Source: Cryptomeria japonica
Lineage: Eukaryota; Streptophyta; Pinopsida; Cupressales; Cupressaceae
Length of the DNA: 64,000 bases
Assembly (NCBI RefSeq): GCF_030272615.1
Contig: NC_081415.1
Span: forward strand, 367,704,667-367,768,666
Direction of reading: 5' to 3'
Part shown: positions 1 through 11,375 of the stretch, piece by piece
How the letters are laid out: each line of letters begins with the position of its first letter
How positions within the stretch are numbered: position 1 is the first letter of the stretch
Notes under the pieces: generated by a model
What the model was told of the DNA's origin: nothing
The model's database searches: none
The model's input: the letters and a program-made list of their open reading frames with translations, nothing else
Program-made: the position numbers and the translations under genes

Positions 1-175
1 GTATTTACTTGCCATCCTAAGGCCTAACAAGAGCGCTTCATATTCAGCAACATTGTTTGTACATTCAAAAGCTAATAAAAAGGAATATTTGAATGATCTT
101 CCATTAGGAGAAATAAAAATTACACCAGCTCCATTTCCTTCTTTACTGCAAGCACCATCCAAATACATTTTCCAA
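1..175 (-). pseudogene. Element A: added (archaeal-type) RNase H, partial at window edge
   Basis: This is the start of an RNase H domain of a Ty3/gypsy polyprotein, read on the minus strand and running off the left edge. The translation shows the first catalytic aspartate in MYLDGACSKEG and the glutamate in VAEYEALLLG. It lies directly after the protease and before where RT would be, the same order as in elements B (24690-25130) and C (37100-37560). The motif spacing is that of the extra RNase H of Tat-type elements rather than the native Ty3 RNase H. RT, integrase and the 3' LTR of this element must lie left of the window. Confidence 0.75.
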
Positions 176-479
176 ATCTTATCCTCATGCAATTCAATAG
201 CATTTTCAAACTTGTCAGTCTTGTATTCGATGGGTTTAGAAATACTTACCTGAAAGTTATCTTTGTCTATTTGGAGAAAACATGTTGTCTCGTTTGGATC
301 AACCTCCTCTATCAGGTAGAATGATCTCGGTTCTCTATCAATCCTTACATTTGCACCTTTTATTGGGATGGTTGCAAATGAAAGATCTAGCTGGACATGT
401 CCACCCACCAAATTTGACCATTGCCTTGATAATAACATTCCATAATTTGGCAGAAATTGCACAACAGTGATGTCTATTT

Positions 480-760
480 TATATGACGTATCAGGGCATG
501 CTAAAAATTGAAACTCCACATTCTTCATATTTCCAATGATCAGGACTAATCTTTTATCCATAGCATAGAATTTCCCATAGGGAGTGTTTACATGCATTCC
601 AAGTTCTTTCATGACATCTTCTGGCATTATGTTCATGACTACACCTGAATCTATCATACAATTCTTAACCATTTTATTGTTAATCATCAAGGTTAGATAA
701 AAAGGATCAACCTGGGTAAGATTCTTAGTGATAGAAGTTCCCAAATAAACAATAGGTGGA
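480..760 (-). pseudogene. Element A: retropepsin-like aspartic protease
   Basis: Minus-strand translation gives NCMIDSGVVMNIMPEDVMKE, with the retropepsin catalytic DSG at about 645-655. After it come the conserved YGKFYAMDKR and NYGMLLSRQWSNLVGGHVQ blocks that also occur in elements B and C. The enzyme would cleave the Gag-Pol polyprotein. It continues in the reading direction into the partial RNase H at 1-175. The usual DSGA is DSGV here. It is part of a dead copy. Confidence 0.75.
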
Positions 761-1452
761 TCTTCAGCTTTTGGCTTATGATCCTCTTTATTTACTTCAC
801 CAATGTTAGACAAAATCTTGATTGTTTCATGTTTGTAATCAAGAAATTTCATTACCTCAAGCAAGGGCATAAATATTTTCACCTGTGATAAAGCCTGAGA
901 CATAAATGATCCACAATTTGAGAGTGGCTTACTAATCTATTTCTTTTCAATTGGCTTCGTTAATTTAAGAGTTTTGGTTTTTTTGTCCTTTTCTATTGCA
1001 ACTTCCTTTTCCTTGTTGGTGATGTTTTTGTTTCCACTAGCTTTAGGAACCTTTGCAAATATCCCAAATGGCTTACCTTGTTCTGGGTTCACTATTTTGT
1101 TTCTTAACTGATAATTGCTTTTTGCTTGAGCTACTGCTGCCATAGTATAGGCTTTCTTTTATTCATCTATTAAGTTCCTCAAGGAATGAACTCGCTCATC
1201 ATTATAGAACAATCTTATCAAGGATGGGATGTCCTCTTCATCATCAGTAAAAACTTGTACACTATGCTGCTAGTTCTCTCTTCTCCATTGTACATTCAAT
1301 GATTACTCACCCTCAGATGAATCCTCATCCCTACCCCAAAATGGATCTGATGAAAGTACATTTACTATGGGCTCATATTCATTCTCATGTTCCTCCTCTT
1401 CTACAAAACCTTGAGCAATCATACATTGTTCTACAACATGGGGTAAATTGCA

Positions 1453-1768
1453 TACTTCACACCATGGATATTCTTCAACAAAATTGTTTACCTTCTTCAA
1501 TGGATCAAGAGTTTCTTTTCTTAGATTTGCATTCACCAGTTTACCATATTTCCAGTTTGTATTATATGGCATGTCATGCAATCTTGGTCTATTGTAACTT
1601 ATAGGCTTGTTACTTCACACCATGGATATTCTTCAACAAAATTGTTTACCTTCTTCAATGGATCAGGAGTTTCTTTTCTTAGATTTGCATTCACTAGTTT
1701 ACCATATTTCCAGTTTGTATTATATGGCATGTCATGCAATCTTGGTCTATTGTAACTTATAGGCTTGT
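1453..1768 (-). repeat. 158-bp tandem duplication inside gag of element A
   Basis: Positions 1453-1610 are repeated almost exactly at 1611-1768; only a few bases differ. The unit covers the conserved gag motif upstream of the zinc knuckle. 158 is not a multiple of three, so the duplication changes frame. Confidence 0.9.
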
Positions 1769-1800
1769 TACTTCTATTGTAACTTATAGGCTTGTTACTT
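1747..1800 (-). repeat. 27-bp tandem repeat, two copies
   Basis: The unit beginning ctattgtaacttataggctt at 1747 recurs at 1774 with period 27, and a further start of the unit follows at 1801. It overlaps the end of the second 158-bp copy. Confidence 0.85.
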
Positions 1801-3000
1801 CTATAGGTTTTTCATTATGATTTTGCTTACCCTTCATGTCCTTTAGCATGTCCATGATTTGACCAAACTCATCCTTTTTTGTTGTTCTAGGATTATATAA
1901 TTTTGGATCATCTCTCTTGCGAATTCTCCCAGTAGCTTTTCATTTATTTTCAATGGTATTAGCTATTTTACAAGCTTGCTGCAAAGTAGTAGGTTTATGA
2001 GATAAGATCTCATAATGAGTTTTGCTATCAAAAGCACTTAAATAAAAATCAATCAAAAATGAATCAACAGGTCTAATATCTCTTGGTATCCTATTAAAAG
2101 CTTTATTAAACCTTTTATTAAATTAATATACTGATTCATTCAAATTTTTCTTTATACTAGTCAACTCATGAGATGCAAATGAAGTGTCATTATATTCTCC
2201 AAATTCATCCAAGAATATTGTCACAAATTCTTGCCAACTACCAATGCATCTGTCAGGAATATTCCTATACCATTCTCCTACATCCTCTATCAGAGAGTGA
2301 ACAAATAGTTTCATAAAAACATCTTCATGAGGGATTTATAATTCTTCAATGGTATTTTTTACATTTATTACATGTTTCTCTGCAAAATCAGTTCCATTTC
2401 CTATGAACTTAGGAATAGTTGTCCTTAAATTGTTTGCAATCTGATTTGGATATCCAACTATCCCATTGGAATCCAACTGTTTATACCTCTCACTCTTTCT
2501 AATCCAAGTTTTTGCAATATCCAATCTGGTTGTCTCTTGAGAGACTTTGCCATTTTAGATTCATTTCAATTTAAATCAGCCATTCTAAGAATAATTTCAT
2601 CCAACTGTCTGTCCCCTTGTTCTTCAGCAGTCAGGGTTTCATCATGACCACCTTTATTATCTTTTGTATATAAGTTATAAAAAGGATTTTCCTCTAGATT
2701 TTTGAATTTATCACCAGATGGATAACCATCCTCTCTATGAGGAAACTTCTTATAACCCCCAAATGCCATATTTGAAACTAATTTATTTTCCTTATTCTTA
2801 TTTTTAGACTCAACTGAACAAGATTATCATGTCCCTTGTGTAAAGACATTCTCCCCTACATGAATCTTATTGACAAATTCCTAGGGGTTTCCCTTACTTT
2901 CTCAACATACCAATTATTACTCATATATTAAATATAGAGTTGCCACCTCCTAAGAGGAATTATACTTTTATTACAAATTCTAAATACTTCTTATTACAAC

Positions 3001-3018
3001 TCCCCAGCAGAGTCGCCA
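3001..3018 (-). other. Element A: primer binding site (tRNA-Arg type)
   Basis: On the minus strand this reads TGGCGACTCTGCTGGGGA, directly downstream of the LTR end with a 3-bp gap. The same motif sits at 28863-28880 (B) and, mutated, at 40545-40562 (C). This PBS is the type reported for Ogre/Tat-lineage Ty3 elements and described as complementary to tRNA-Arg; the tRNA assignment is from memory. Confidence 0.85.
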
Positions 3019-4035
3019 ATCTGTTAGTTCCCAAAACCACAATTTTGAAATCCGAGAGCTTTGTGCCAAATCTCTTACTGATTCCTCAATTAGCCTTTGC
3101 CAACGAACAGGAATGGTTGACGACAAAATTCCTCTGCACTTTAGGGTCCACTAGACCTAGGTGGGTATACCCCATTCTCCAAAGCATAAATAGATTTCTT
3201 TATAGTGAATTTAAACTATTTAATCTAGCTGTTTATAGGACTGGCAAACAGTTTCCTACAACTATGCTTTATTGATATTCTTTTAAATTGTTTTAATTTG
3301 AAAATTTGAGTATAATTGAATATGAATAAAAGTCATAACAGAATGTTGTTGGAACTAAGAGTAATTATGAAAGAACAAGGTAGGTAAAAACTAGTAAAAC
3401 ATTTCTCCAGTGGGGAATTTGTGTACACTCAATCTATTCACAAAAAACCAGAAACAGACTAGTGCCTTATCTGACAGTTTACATGTCATTTAATAGACAA
3501 ATACTTGTAATCTTTGGAGACAATGTGAAGAGACAAACTATCACTGCAATATCCAGAATGTGTACTATGAGAACAACAAAAACAATTCTGCTATCTCTAT
3601 ACCAACAAATGATAAAACATTGCAACAAATATTCTTTACATTTATTCGAAAGATTTTAAATCATCAACATCATATGACATGAAACAATCTGAAGATGAAA
3701 GAAGCGGACCTTGTATATTGATTTATGGGAACAATTGTTGTACAAAAACTACAGACTCATAGATACTTCATCATTACACTTGTTTTCACAAAATGGATTT
3801 TATTTCTACGGACTTATCTTACATAACACTATCTTTTCTAACAGAGAATATGAAAAGATCATAATCTTACTTACATCCTTTTTTTCTATAGAATACAAGA
3901 TGACTCTCTATACATACATGACTAAAACGATATAAATGAAAGGACACACCCTTTCATTTGTACAAACAAAGACTAACAAAATTCCTAATTATCTCTTTTA
4001 ACTGCTATAACTAAAACACATGACAATAACATAGA

Positions 4036-6967
4036 TTAGCCCTTTCCATCCAGCCACTGACCACATTTCTGGATATGCCGAAGATATTTTTCCTCTTTAT
4101 ATGTAGTAGAATTGAAGATAATATCTCTGACCGCTATCTCTACTGTAACAAAACCTTCAACCTGCTCCCCTATTTCATACATGTCCAATGCGTCCGCACA
4201 GGAAACACTAAGAGCTTAACTGAGTAGAGACTTGCATTCGGTAACCCACTGGTGCTTGTCCTTCATGACCCCTACATCATCCACTACATTTGAAAATCCA
4301 TGATTGATGATCCCTTTACACTCCTCATACTCGGTATTTAATTTTGTGGTGAATTCTTGATGAGTGTCAATTAGCCTTTTGACTTTATTTATCCTTTTGT
4401 CACCCAGTGTCTGATCCTACAGTAGCATGTTTAAAAAATTAAGGATCCTCTGGTGCGATAATGTGCTATCCATATTTTTCTGGTAAACAGTCCAGAATTC
4501 CTCCAATACCTTCTCCAGATTTTCAAATCATTTTGTCAGTAAGACACATGTTGTGTCTGTCCTTATGTTCTGTATTCTCTCGTTCAATTTTTTGTTTTCC
4601 TTGTACAGTTCTTCACACTTCTTTTTTAATTTAGATTCATCTGCTATTTGGGGTATAGGCTGACACCTACTCCTCAAAAGTTCTTCATACAATGATTTAT
4701 ACTTTCCTACTTCTTTCATCAACATCTTCATCTGTGCCTTGTTTAATTTTGAGATGTCAACTCCCATATCTACCGTGACCATGGGATCAACCTCCGACCT
4801 TCAACTTCATAATGTGTCCAAAAGCCTTGTCCACATCTATGATCTTTGGCCTTTTGTTTGGGGGATAAAGAGCCCACAACCGCATAGCCTCATCATCTAG
4901 ATCATATCTTGATCCAATGAAGATGTCATTCATGCCATGAATGTCCACCTTGAAATCCTTCTTCTCTGAATGTAACAGGCTATCAAAAATGAAATATACA
5001 CTAAGATCCCAACCTGGAAACAAGATAATCCCAGGCTCTACAAGAAGTTGCCTTCCCCTTTGTGGATTCATGCTTTCCACTTCTGCATTAATATCTTCCT
5101 TTAGTTTCCTAAGCATCTTATCCTCATTCTCTGGTGTTATGTCAGGTATTGCTTCTCTAAGCATTTTCCCCTTGAAGTGGTACAAGAAGGACTTGAATTC
5201 CTTTGACTTGATGAATTCATCATTAGAAACAAAGGAGGTATACTCCTCTAGCCTAACATCCACATTCGCATTTATCCTCATAATAGTTATGTCATGTGCT
5301 TCAGGTTCTTCCTCCCTTTTAGGCCTCCTAAATCTTGAAATAGCTTCATTTTCTCCTGATTCGCTCTCTACCTCTTCTTCCTCTCCTATCTCCTGCAGCC
5401 ATTGCTTCTTCTCACCTAGTTTTTGTTCTAAAATTTGGCCTATCTACATAGCCTCCTTAGACTCTTTGTTCCTAAAAATATCCCAGGCTTCTACATACTC
5501 CTGAAAGTAATCACCCAGATTTTGCTTTTCCCTTCCCTAGTGGGTATAGCCCTCAGGGTCATAGTTCTTCCGACCTATATGCTCATAGAGGTTGTAACCT
5601 TCTATCAACCTCTTTTCAATGATATTGTATGCCTTTGTGAAGACAATAGTGAAATCACCGAAGTGTAAGGTCCCAGGCAAGAAAACTTGCTTGTGAGCAC
5701 CCCTAAAATGCATTGCATTTGAGACACTCATTTGCCTTACAATCTCCAGATAAGTGATCTTGTCAGGTGCAGGCTTTGGCAGCACATAAGAAGCTCCTTC
5801 AAATCTGAAAACCCTAACATAGGTGAAGTCTTGGCACACATACTAGTCACCCCAGTTGTGTTTTACTTTGGTATCCCCATGTTCATGGGTTCTGAGGAAT
5901 CTTTTGATTTCCTCTAAAAAAGACTCATCAAAAGACACTCCAAAAGTTCTGAACAAAGGCTGCACAAAAAACTCTTCAAACTTGATATAGTGGGATCTCA
6001 TAAAACGTGAATCCCACAATGACCACCATAACTTTACAGGCTTCTCCTCTCCATCTTTACCACAGATATTTAGCTTTAACTCTTGAGGCCACATTCCATT
6101 GAATCATCCATAAAACAAGACAACATGCATTAACAAAGAATAAAACTTAAAATATTTATCGGGGTTATTTTGAAGGCTTAAGAAACCCTCATGTATTTTC
6201 TCAACAACATAAGAAGCATAGTCAAATTATCTCAGCTCATGCATCTATGTGTCAGAAGCAAGGACCAGAGGTCCTATTTGAGCTATATATGGGACTTCAA
6301 TTCCTCCCACCTAACTGCCTACCATATAGGTATACTGCATATACTGCCTAAAGATATTGATATCAAATGGGGGCTCATCATCTTCTGTCAATTTTCCCTT
6401 TTCGGCCTTATGAATGGCCAAATTCCATCCATTGTACATGATGTCCATCTTTGTATATTCTTCCTCTAGCTTATCAAAAGACTAAGAAACATTAGATTCA
6501 AAACCTAGACCAAAAACCTCCTGGATGGTGGCTACTAAGATATGGATGAAAGCGTCGCCATTTGGTAACTGGATACATCTTTTTGAAGCATTGTTAGCCC
6601 TAGCCAATGTTTTCATCAATTGGACATTTACAAAGACATTAGGGACTACAAGCTTACCCAATCTAGTCGTGCATGGGTTTGAAATTGGGGCTGACTTATT
6701 TCTTCTTGTATAATAATATAAGAACAATTCGTAACCTCTGATCCTAGTCCATACATTGCCAATATCTTTAAACTCATCCTCTAGCTGGTCATGGATGGGT
6801 AGGTTAACTTTTGATCTTTGAGATTTGGCTCCTAGTGAGCTCATTTAATCGATCATATCCTAGTTCAGCTTTCATTTTGGTGCACCTTCTCCCCCTTTAG
6901 ACTTCTTAGAAGCAGTTTTAGAGACTTATGTGACCTTCCTCTTTCCCTTGGAACTAGAACCCTCCAT
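4036..6967 (-). pseudogene. Element A: LTR-embedded ORF, unknown function, broken
   Basis: A sense-strand reading frame of about 980 codons inside the LTR, starting at the ATG at 6967. It stays in one frame to about 4790, with in-frame stops, then changes frame and ends at the stop at 4036-4038. The N-terminus is basic (KGKRKV, ASKKSKGG), possibly a nuclear localisation signal. Middle blocks match the ORF in the B LTRs: GKLVVPNVFVNVQL against GKIVVLGVFMDVDL, FYSLLMHVVLF against WYSLLMHMFLF, and GRQLLVEPGIILFPGWDL against GRKLIANTGVLILPEWDI. The C-terminal part (4782-4528) is charged and coiled-coil-like. I do not recognise the family. It shows no RT, integrase or protease motifs. It could be an accessory or envelope-position protein, but that is a guess. 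Confidence 0.7.
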
Positions 6968-7385
6968 ATTTGAATCTTTCAATATTTCTGCAATTTGATT
7001 CTCTATGGTTTAATTTTTCTTCAATCTCTCTGTTAGCTTCAAACTATTATGCAAAATCCTTGTACTGACTCTTCATATATGGATTTAATGGATTAAAAGA
7101 ATTTAGTCAACTGAAATACTGCTATGATTTTCCTTGTGCGAACACCAATCTACCCATTCCTTGCATTTAATAAGGGTGGGTCAATCCATTTGCAATCAAT
7201 TTTCGCAATGGCTAATCGTTATAACTTTTTTGATAATTCAATTATTTGGCACCACCCGTTCTTCAATTGGCATAGGTCTCACCGATCACTTCGCCTCCTA
7301 GCTAGGTTCTACTTTCACCTTTATATCACATCAGTGTAGGTCATTCTGATACACCCTCCTTTTATTCCTTCATGGCATTCTGCCC

Positions 7386-8310
7386 ATCGGGTGTCGGCAT
7401 AGCTCCAAATATGTTCCTCCGATAGTGAAAAGTTATTCTGATGAATCCCCCATGGTAGTCTACATCTCATTCATTACATCAGGTCACCTTATCGGGTATC
7501 GAGACAACTTATTTTATGTTTCCTCGATGACCCGATGACATTTACTTCATGCTTGTGCTTCACTCTGACTTTTTCGGTCTATCAGTATATGATTTCTCGA
7601 TGAAACCTCCCTCTTGGTCATCATGTTGCAAAGCTTATCGAGTGTCGGGACAACCCTTCCTTTGTTTCTCTAATGACCTCATGACATCGGGCTCCAGCCT
7701 GTTTGTTTATAGATCCATCAGCTTATGCTCCCTCGATGAGGTCTCCTTCTCAATAACTGCTTCAGATTCCTCATCGGGTATTGGCGTAGCAGAAAATGTC
7801 TTCCTCTGAAGGGTCGATATCATCCTAATGACTTTACCTTGTTGCTCTTTTTGTCATTTGCTTCGGTGTAGGCTATCCTGATGAAACCTCATTTCCATCC
7901 ATCATGATATATACCATATCGGGTATCGGGGTATCTTTTTCTTATGATGTCTGATATCCTAATGATTTCAAAACATACGCTATGCATTTTCCTTAGGCAG
8001 TGTAAGTCATACCGATAACCTCCTCCTTTGTGCTTGTCTTTGTCTTTCTTATTGGGTATTGGCGTAACCCAGAAATCCTTTCACCGATATTTTGTGCTAT
8101 CTTGATGGCTTAGTATTCCCACTTTTTGGTGTTGCTTCATCAGATAAAGTCATGTTGATGACACCGCCTTCTGCCATCTAGTCAATTGGGTATCGGGGTA
8201 GCACGAGATATCATTTTTTGACAACCCGATAAAATTTACTATCTACTTCACATTCTCTTTCATCGGTATAGGTTATACTGATCACCTCATTGGCTATTGG
8301 CACATCATTT
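7386..8310 (-). repeat. Element A U3: about seven diverged tandem repeats of ~135 bp
   Basis: The plus-strand motif atcgggtatcgg (variants attgggtattgg, atcgagtgtcgg) recurs at 7386, 7491, 7637, 7773, 7918, 8051 and 8185. Spacings are 105-146 bp, mostly 133-146. Between them lies a second repeated block of the type ataggttatactgatcacct. The array sits between the LTR ORF and the LTR right end, where U3 enhancer-like sequence is expected. Confidence 0.75.
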
Positions 8311-8657
8311 TTCTCATGCCTTTGATAATGAATGTTATGCCAATGAGCATCTTCTTCTAAACTTCCTTTTGGTTCTCCTTCAAAGTGATCGATCTGGGTC
8401 ATGCCGATAATTTTTCTCATTATTTATGCCAATCGGTCTTATCAGAGTAACTTACATCGATAGTTCAAACTTGATAATTATGCAAATAAAGCTCCTCTTC
8501 ATATATCACTCGTACTTGTAACCTTTTATGGAAACCCTGCATGTGTTAATAGATGACAAAGACTATCACATAGTCCTAGAGAATGCCTTATAAGGCTCCC
8601 AATGTTGTTATGCTGAAATTTCCTCATGTAGTTCCTACTCAGTGCCAACCCTCAACA

Positions 8658-8954
8658 TGCCCTAGCTGTGCTTGTCCAATTCTGAAAATAGGGTTATAGA
8701 GGGATTTTTTCTGATATTGCAACACATATCCTACAAATACAATCCAGCAATAAGTGCTCTTATGTTTAAATGTACATATAAAACATCAAATAAATAGCAC
8801 AAAATATTTTATAAACATATGTGCTAACAGGTTCCACTGGCTCCATCAAGGTTTCATCAGTTTTTACCATAAAACAAATATCAATGGAGTATTTCTCCAC
8901 AATGTGCTTAGAGATCCTCTCCCTCTGTCTCATGTTTTCTTGAAAAGTTTTGAA
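8658..8954. other. No recognisable gene; tail of element F next to the A LTR
   Basis: Sequence between the inferred A LTR end and the first recognisable codons of element F. I see no ORF, PPT or LTR end here. It is probably internal sequence of F, truncated where A inserted. Confidence 0.3.
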
Positions 8955-9860
8955 TTAGCCCCAAATATTTTCATCCCTGCCGGTACCAAGACCGGTGATT
9001 GCATCTTTGATTTGCATACCTACCGGTATGTCATGAGCCCAACGCTTCTTCCCTAGACTAGGTAGCTCATTCATGAAGTACAACATTAAACAGACAATGA
9101 GATTCCCAAACTTAAAAGTTCCTTTCTTAACCCCTTTGATCTTGGAAAGATTAATCATTATGTCACTTCTCAGCCATTCACATAAATCATACTTTTCATT
9201 ATTCCTTAGCATTTGATGTGCAACATGGATGCAAGAGCTAGCAACAGAGTTCAATTGACTAGATTGAGTTACCTTGTAGCCGATGATCATGCTGGAAAAC
9301 TTTAAATCTATGTCTTTGATGATGTTGATTCTCATTGATCTTCCATCATGGGTTGCATCGATGAGCTTCTCAACTGCAGTGTTGGAAATCTTCTTCCCTA
9401 GTTCTTGTCTAACTTTGGGTAAGCCGATGACTGCCTAAATAGCTTCCTTGGTGATCATGCAGGGTCGGTCCAGCCAAATGAATTCATTGTGGACCCTGCT
9501 CAGAACATATCTGATCACCTCATCCTTGAATTCCAATATACATAGGATTCTAGTTAACCCTAGGTCCTCAATGACTTTGTATTCCAGCTTGATTGTTCTA
9601 GAGCTACCCAGTATCATAGATTGATACATGCCCTTGATCTCTTCGGTGCCTAGATCTTCCAAGGTTCAATGAATGTATACCATTACATCTTCTACATACA
9701 TTACACCATTAGGAACCCTTGAAAATGTGCCCGCAGAGTCTTCCTTCTTGGCTATCTGGGGAACTTCCTTAAAAATGAGTCTCAACCTATCCTTGACTTC
9801 AACAATTATGGGATTTGTAATGAAAGTAGGAGCAGATGATCACCAGTTGAAGATTTGATT
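8955..9860 (-). pseudogene. Element F: second coding region, unrecognised
   Basis: Two minus-strand ORF pieces (9662-9435 and 9335-8955) in different frames, separated by stops, form one degraded coding region. Visible blocks are NEFIWLDRPCMITKEAI, AVIGLPKVRQ, SMIIGYKVT and GTFKFGNLIVCLMLYFMNE. The last is hydrophobic but flanked by charged residues, so it is not clearly a membrane segment. It follows the zinc-knuckle region in reading direction, separated by about 480 bp of stop-rich sequence. I do not recognise a family. Its position inside an element with a copia-type PBS suggests a retroelement structural or accessory protein. Confidence 0.45.
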
Positions 9861-10339
9861 ACTTCTCAGGTGATTGCTGGAAATCCTTTAGAATGCCTTT
9901 TCTTTCTCTTGATCACCTGTGATTCACCTTTTCTTCGCTCTAGTTTGCTTGAATGTTGGGTGAGTGAAAATGAACCCACTTTCTCTTTTTATCAGTAAGT
10001 AAACCTTAATTCATCAGTGTCATAAACTCTTAGTGATGCACCCTACCAGATGTTGGTTTCACAGTTTTATGCTAGATAAGCCTCCATCAATGATCAATAC
10101 CACTCTCTAGATCTCTTCTGGGAAATATGCAAGATTTGCAATGAATTTTCCAACCCCTAAGGTGTATGCCTCAGTTACCAATTGAATTTCCTATCAGTGC
10201 AGGAATGCTTTGGTCTACCGGTGGAGTTATAGGTGTAGTTACCGGTGTAGCTGCATCTCCACTTGGTTCTTCAGATTTTCTAGCCCATCTCTTGGTGTGA
10301 TCTTGTTGTATTTCACCTACCTTCTACTTTCCTTTCTCA

Positions 10340-11340
10340 TTTTCTTTATCATTGCTAACCGGTGTAGTCTTGCTTCTGCAGTAGTTAGCAATATGACCTA
10401 TTTTGTTACATGCATAACATGTAACATTGTTCTTTTGAATTTATTTGACATATCCGATGTTATTCCTTGACCTACATTTATTAGAAAAATGACCAAACTT
10501 TCCACATCCATGACATTTAACATTCATTCTGCAATCTTCAAACTTATGACCATATTTCTTGCAATTTGTGCATTGACTGGGAACTGAATTGTAGTTTTGA
10601 TTTTCTCAATTTCTACATTGTCTAGCCATATGCCCAAATTTATTACACACAAAAAATCTACCATTGAATTTATAAGAATTATATTTCCTTACCAGTTTCC
10701 CCTGTGCTGATGAGTTCTGCATACCAGTTGTCTGATCTTCATTTGCAGTACTGGAGCTTTCACCTTGTACAAATCCAAGTCCTCTAGAATCTTCATTTTG
10801 CCTTTGTCTTCTCAATAAATCATCCAACTGTGCAGCACTAATCCTGAAGTTTTCTTTATACTCACTTGCAGTAGTCAGATCATCTCTCACAATAGTTATT
10901 TGTCTTTCAAGCTCTTGTTCATTATACCGGGAGTGTGCCAAATCAGTTCTCAACAGATTATTTTCATTAGTCAATTTGCCACATTCTTCAAATTTGTTCT
11001 TCATAGATATACCAAGATTTTTTTCCTTCTTCTTTATGTCCTCAATATCTTTTGATAACCTCATATTCAGGTCTTGCATTTCATTCTTCATGAGTATGTT
11101 AGCTTGACTCAACTTCTGACACTATTCCTTAAGTGCATTTTTCTCTTCATCATCCTAGTTTTGCAAAAGTTCATTTCTCTTAGCTTGAGCAGATGATAAC
11201 CTTTCTTGCAGAACAAGAATGAATTCATTTGCAGAATTCAATTCATCTTGCAATTTTAGGTTCTTCATCCTTTCAACATCATAATCCTCAAGTGCCATCT
11301 CAAGTTTCCTTTCCATAGCCACATTCAATGATTTCAGTTT
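10340..11340 (-). pseudogene. Element F: gag-like protein with coiled coil and four zinc knuckles
   Basis: Begins soon after the PBS on the minus strand. The first 200 or so codons (11340-10800) are rich in E, K, L and Q with heptad-like spacing, so probably a coiled coil. Four CCHC-type knuckles follow: VCNKFGHMARQC (first Cys replaced by Phe), CTNCKKYGHKFEDC, CHGCGKFGHFSNKC and CYACNKIGHIANYC. These bind nucleic acid in Gag nucleocapsids. Several stops break the frame (near 11155, 11120, 10606 and 10470). Four knuckles in one gag is unusual for copia elements, which normally have one. Confidence 0.65.
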
Positions 11341-11360
11341 CAGGATCTTCTGAGGTACCA

Positions 11361-11373
11361 AGCTCTGATACCA
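11361..11373 (-). other. Element F: primer binding site (initiator tRNA-Met type)
   Basis: Minus strand reads TGGTATCAGAGCT, the standard plant PBS complementary to initiator tRNA-Met, two bases from the LTR end at 11376. The same core is at 48799-48810 in copia element H. Confidence 0.9.
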
Positions 11374-11375
11374 AT

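Larger units (their letters stand above)
937..2769 (-). pseudogene. Element A: gag, broken
   Basis: Capsid/nucleocapsid region of element A. Read from the ATG at 2769 it shows the Retrotrans_gag core with the W-Y pair (VGEWYRNIP, SWQEFVTIFLDEFG) near 2200-2300. The lineage motif RLHDMPYNTNWK is near 1560 and an atypical zinc knuckle CEVCNLPHVVEQC (C-X2-C-X3-H-X4-C) near 1450. The same three blocks occur in the gags of B and C. It is broken by several stops and by a 158-bp tandem duplication that shifts the frame. A lysine-rich segment at 937-1143 lies between gag and protease. Confidence 0.8.
3022..8657 (-). repeat. Element A: 5' LTR, about 5.6 kb, ORF-bearing
   Basis: The left edge is fixed by the PBS, with TG/CA-type ends (plus-strand TGTTAG). 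The right edge at 8657 (plus-strand CTCAACA) is inferred: it matches the right-end motif of the element C LTR (CTCAACA), and recognisable copia-element sequence begins beyond it. The first few hundred bases from the left edge are related to the C LTR, including the shared block agacctaggt with ggtatacc just after. From right to left the LTR holds tandem repeats (7386-8310), a large sense ORF (6967-4036) and about 1 kb without features (3022-4035). No second copy is in the window, so the exact right edge is uncertain. Confidence 0.6.

Noticed and set aside
1600-1760. Duplicated gag segment as two gag genes
   Set aside because: The copies are 158 bp apart and near-identical; it is a local duplication within one gag.
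4941-5504. 187-codon plus-strand frame
   Set aside because: It lies opposite the LTR ORF of element A, whose protein is supported by homology to element B. The plus-strand peptide is serine/leucine-rich shadow sequence.
7386-8310. Possible CRISPR-like array of regularly spaced repeats
   Set aside because: Repeats are diverged, spacers are also repeated, and the context is a plant retrotransposon U3.
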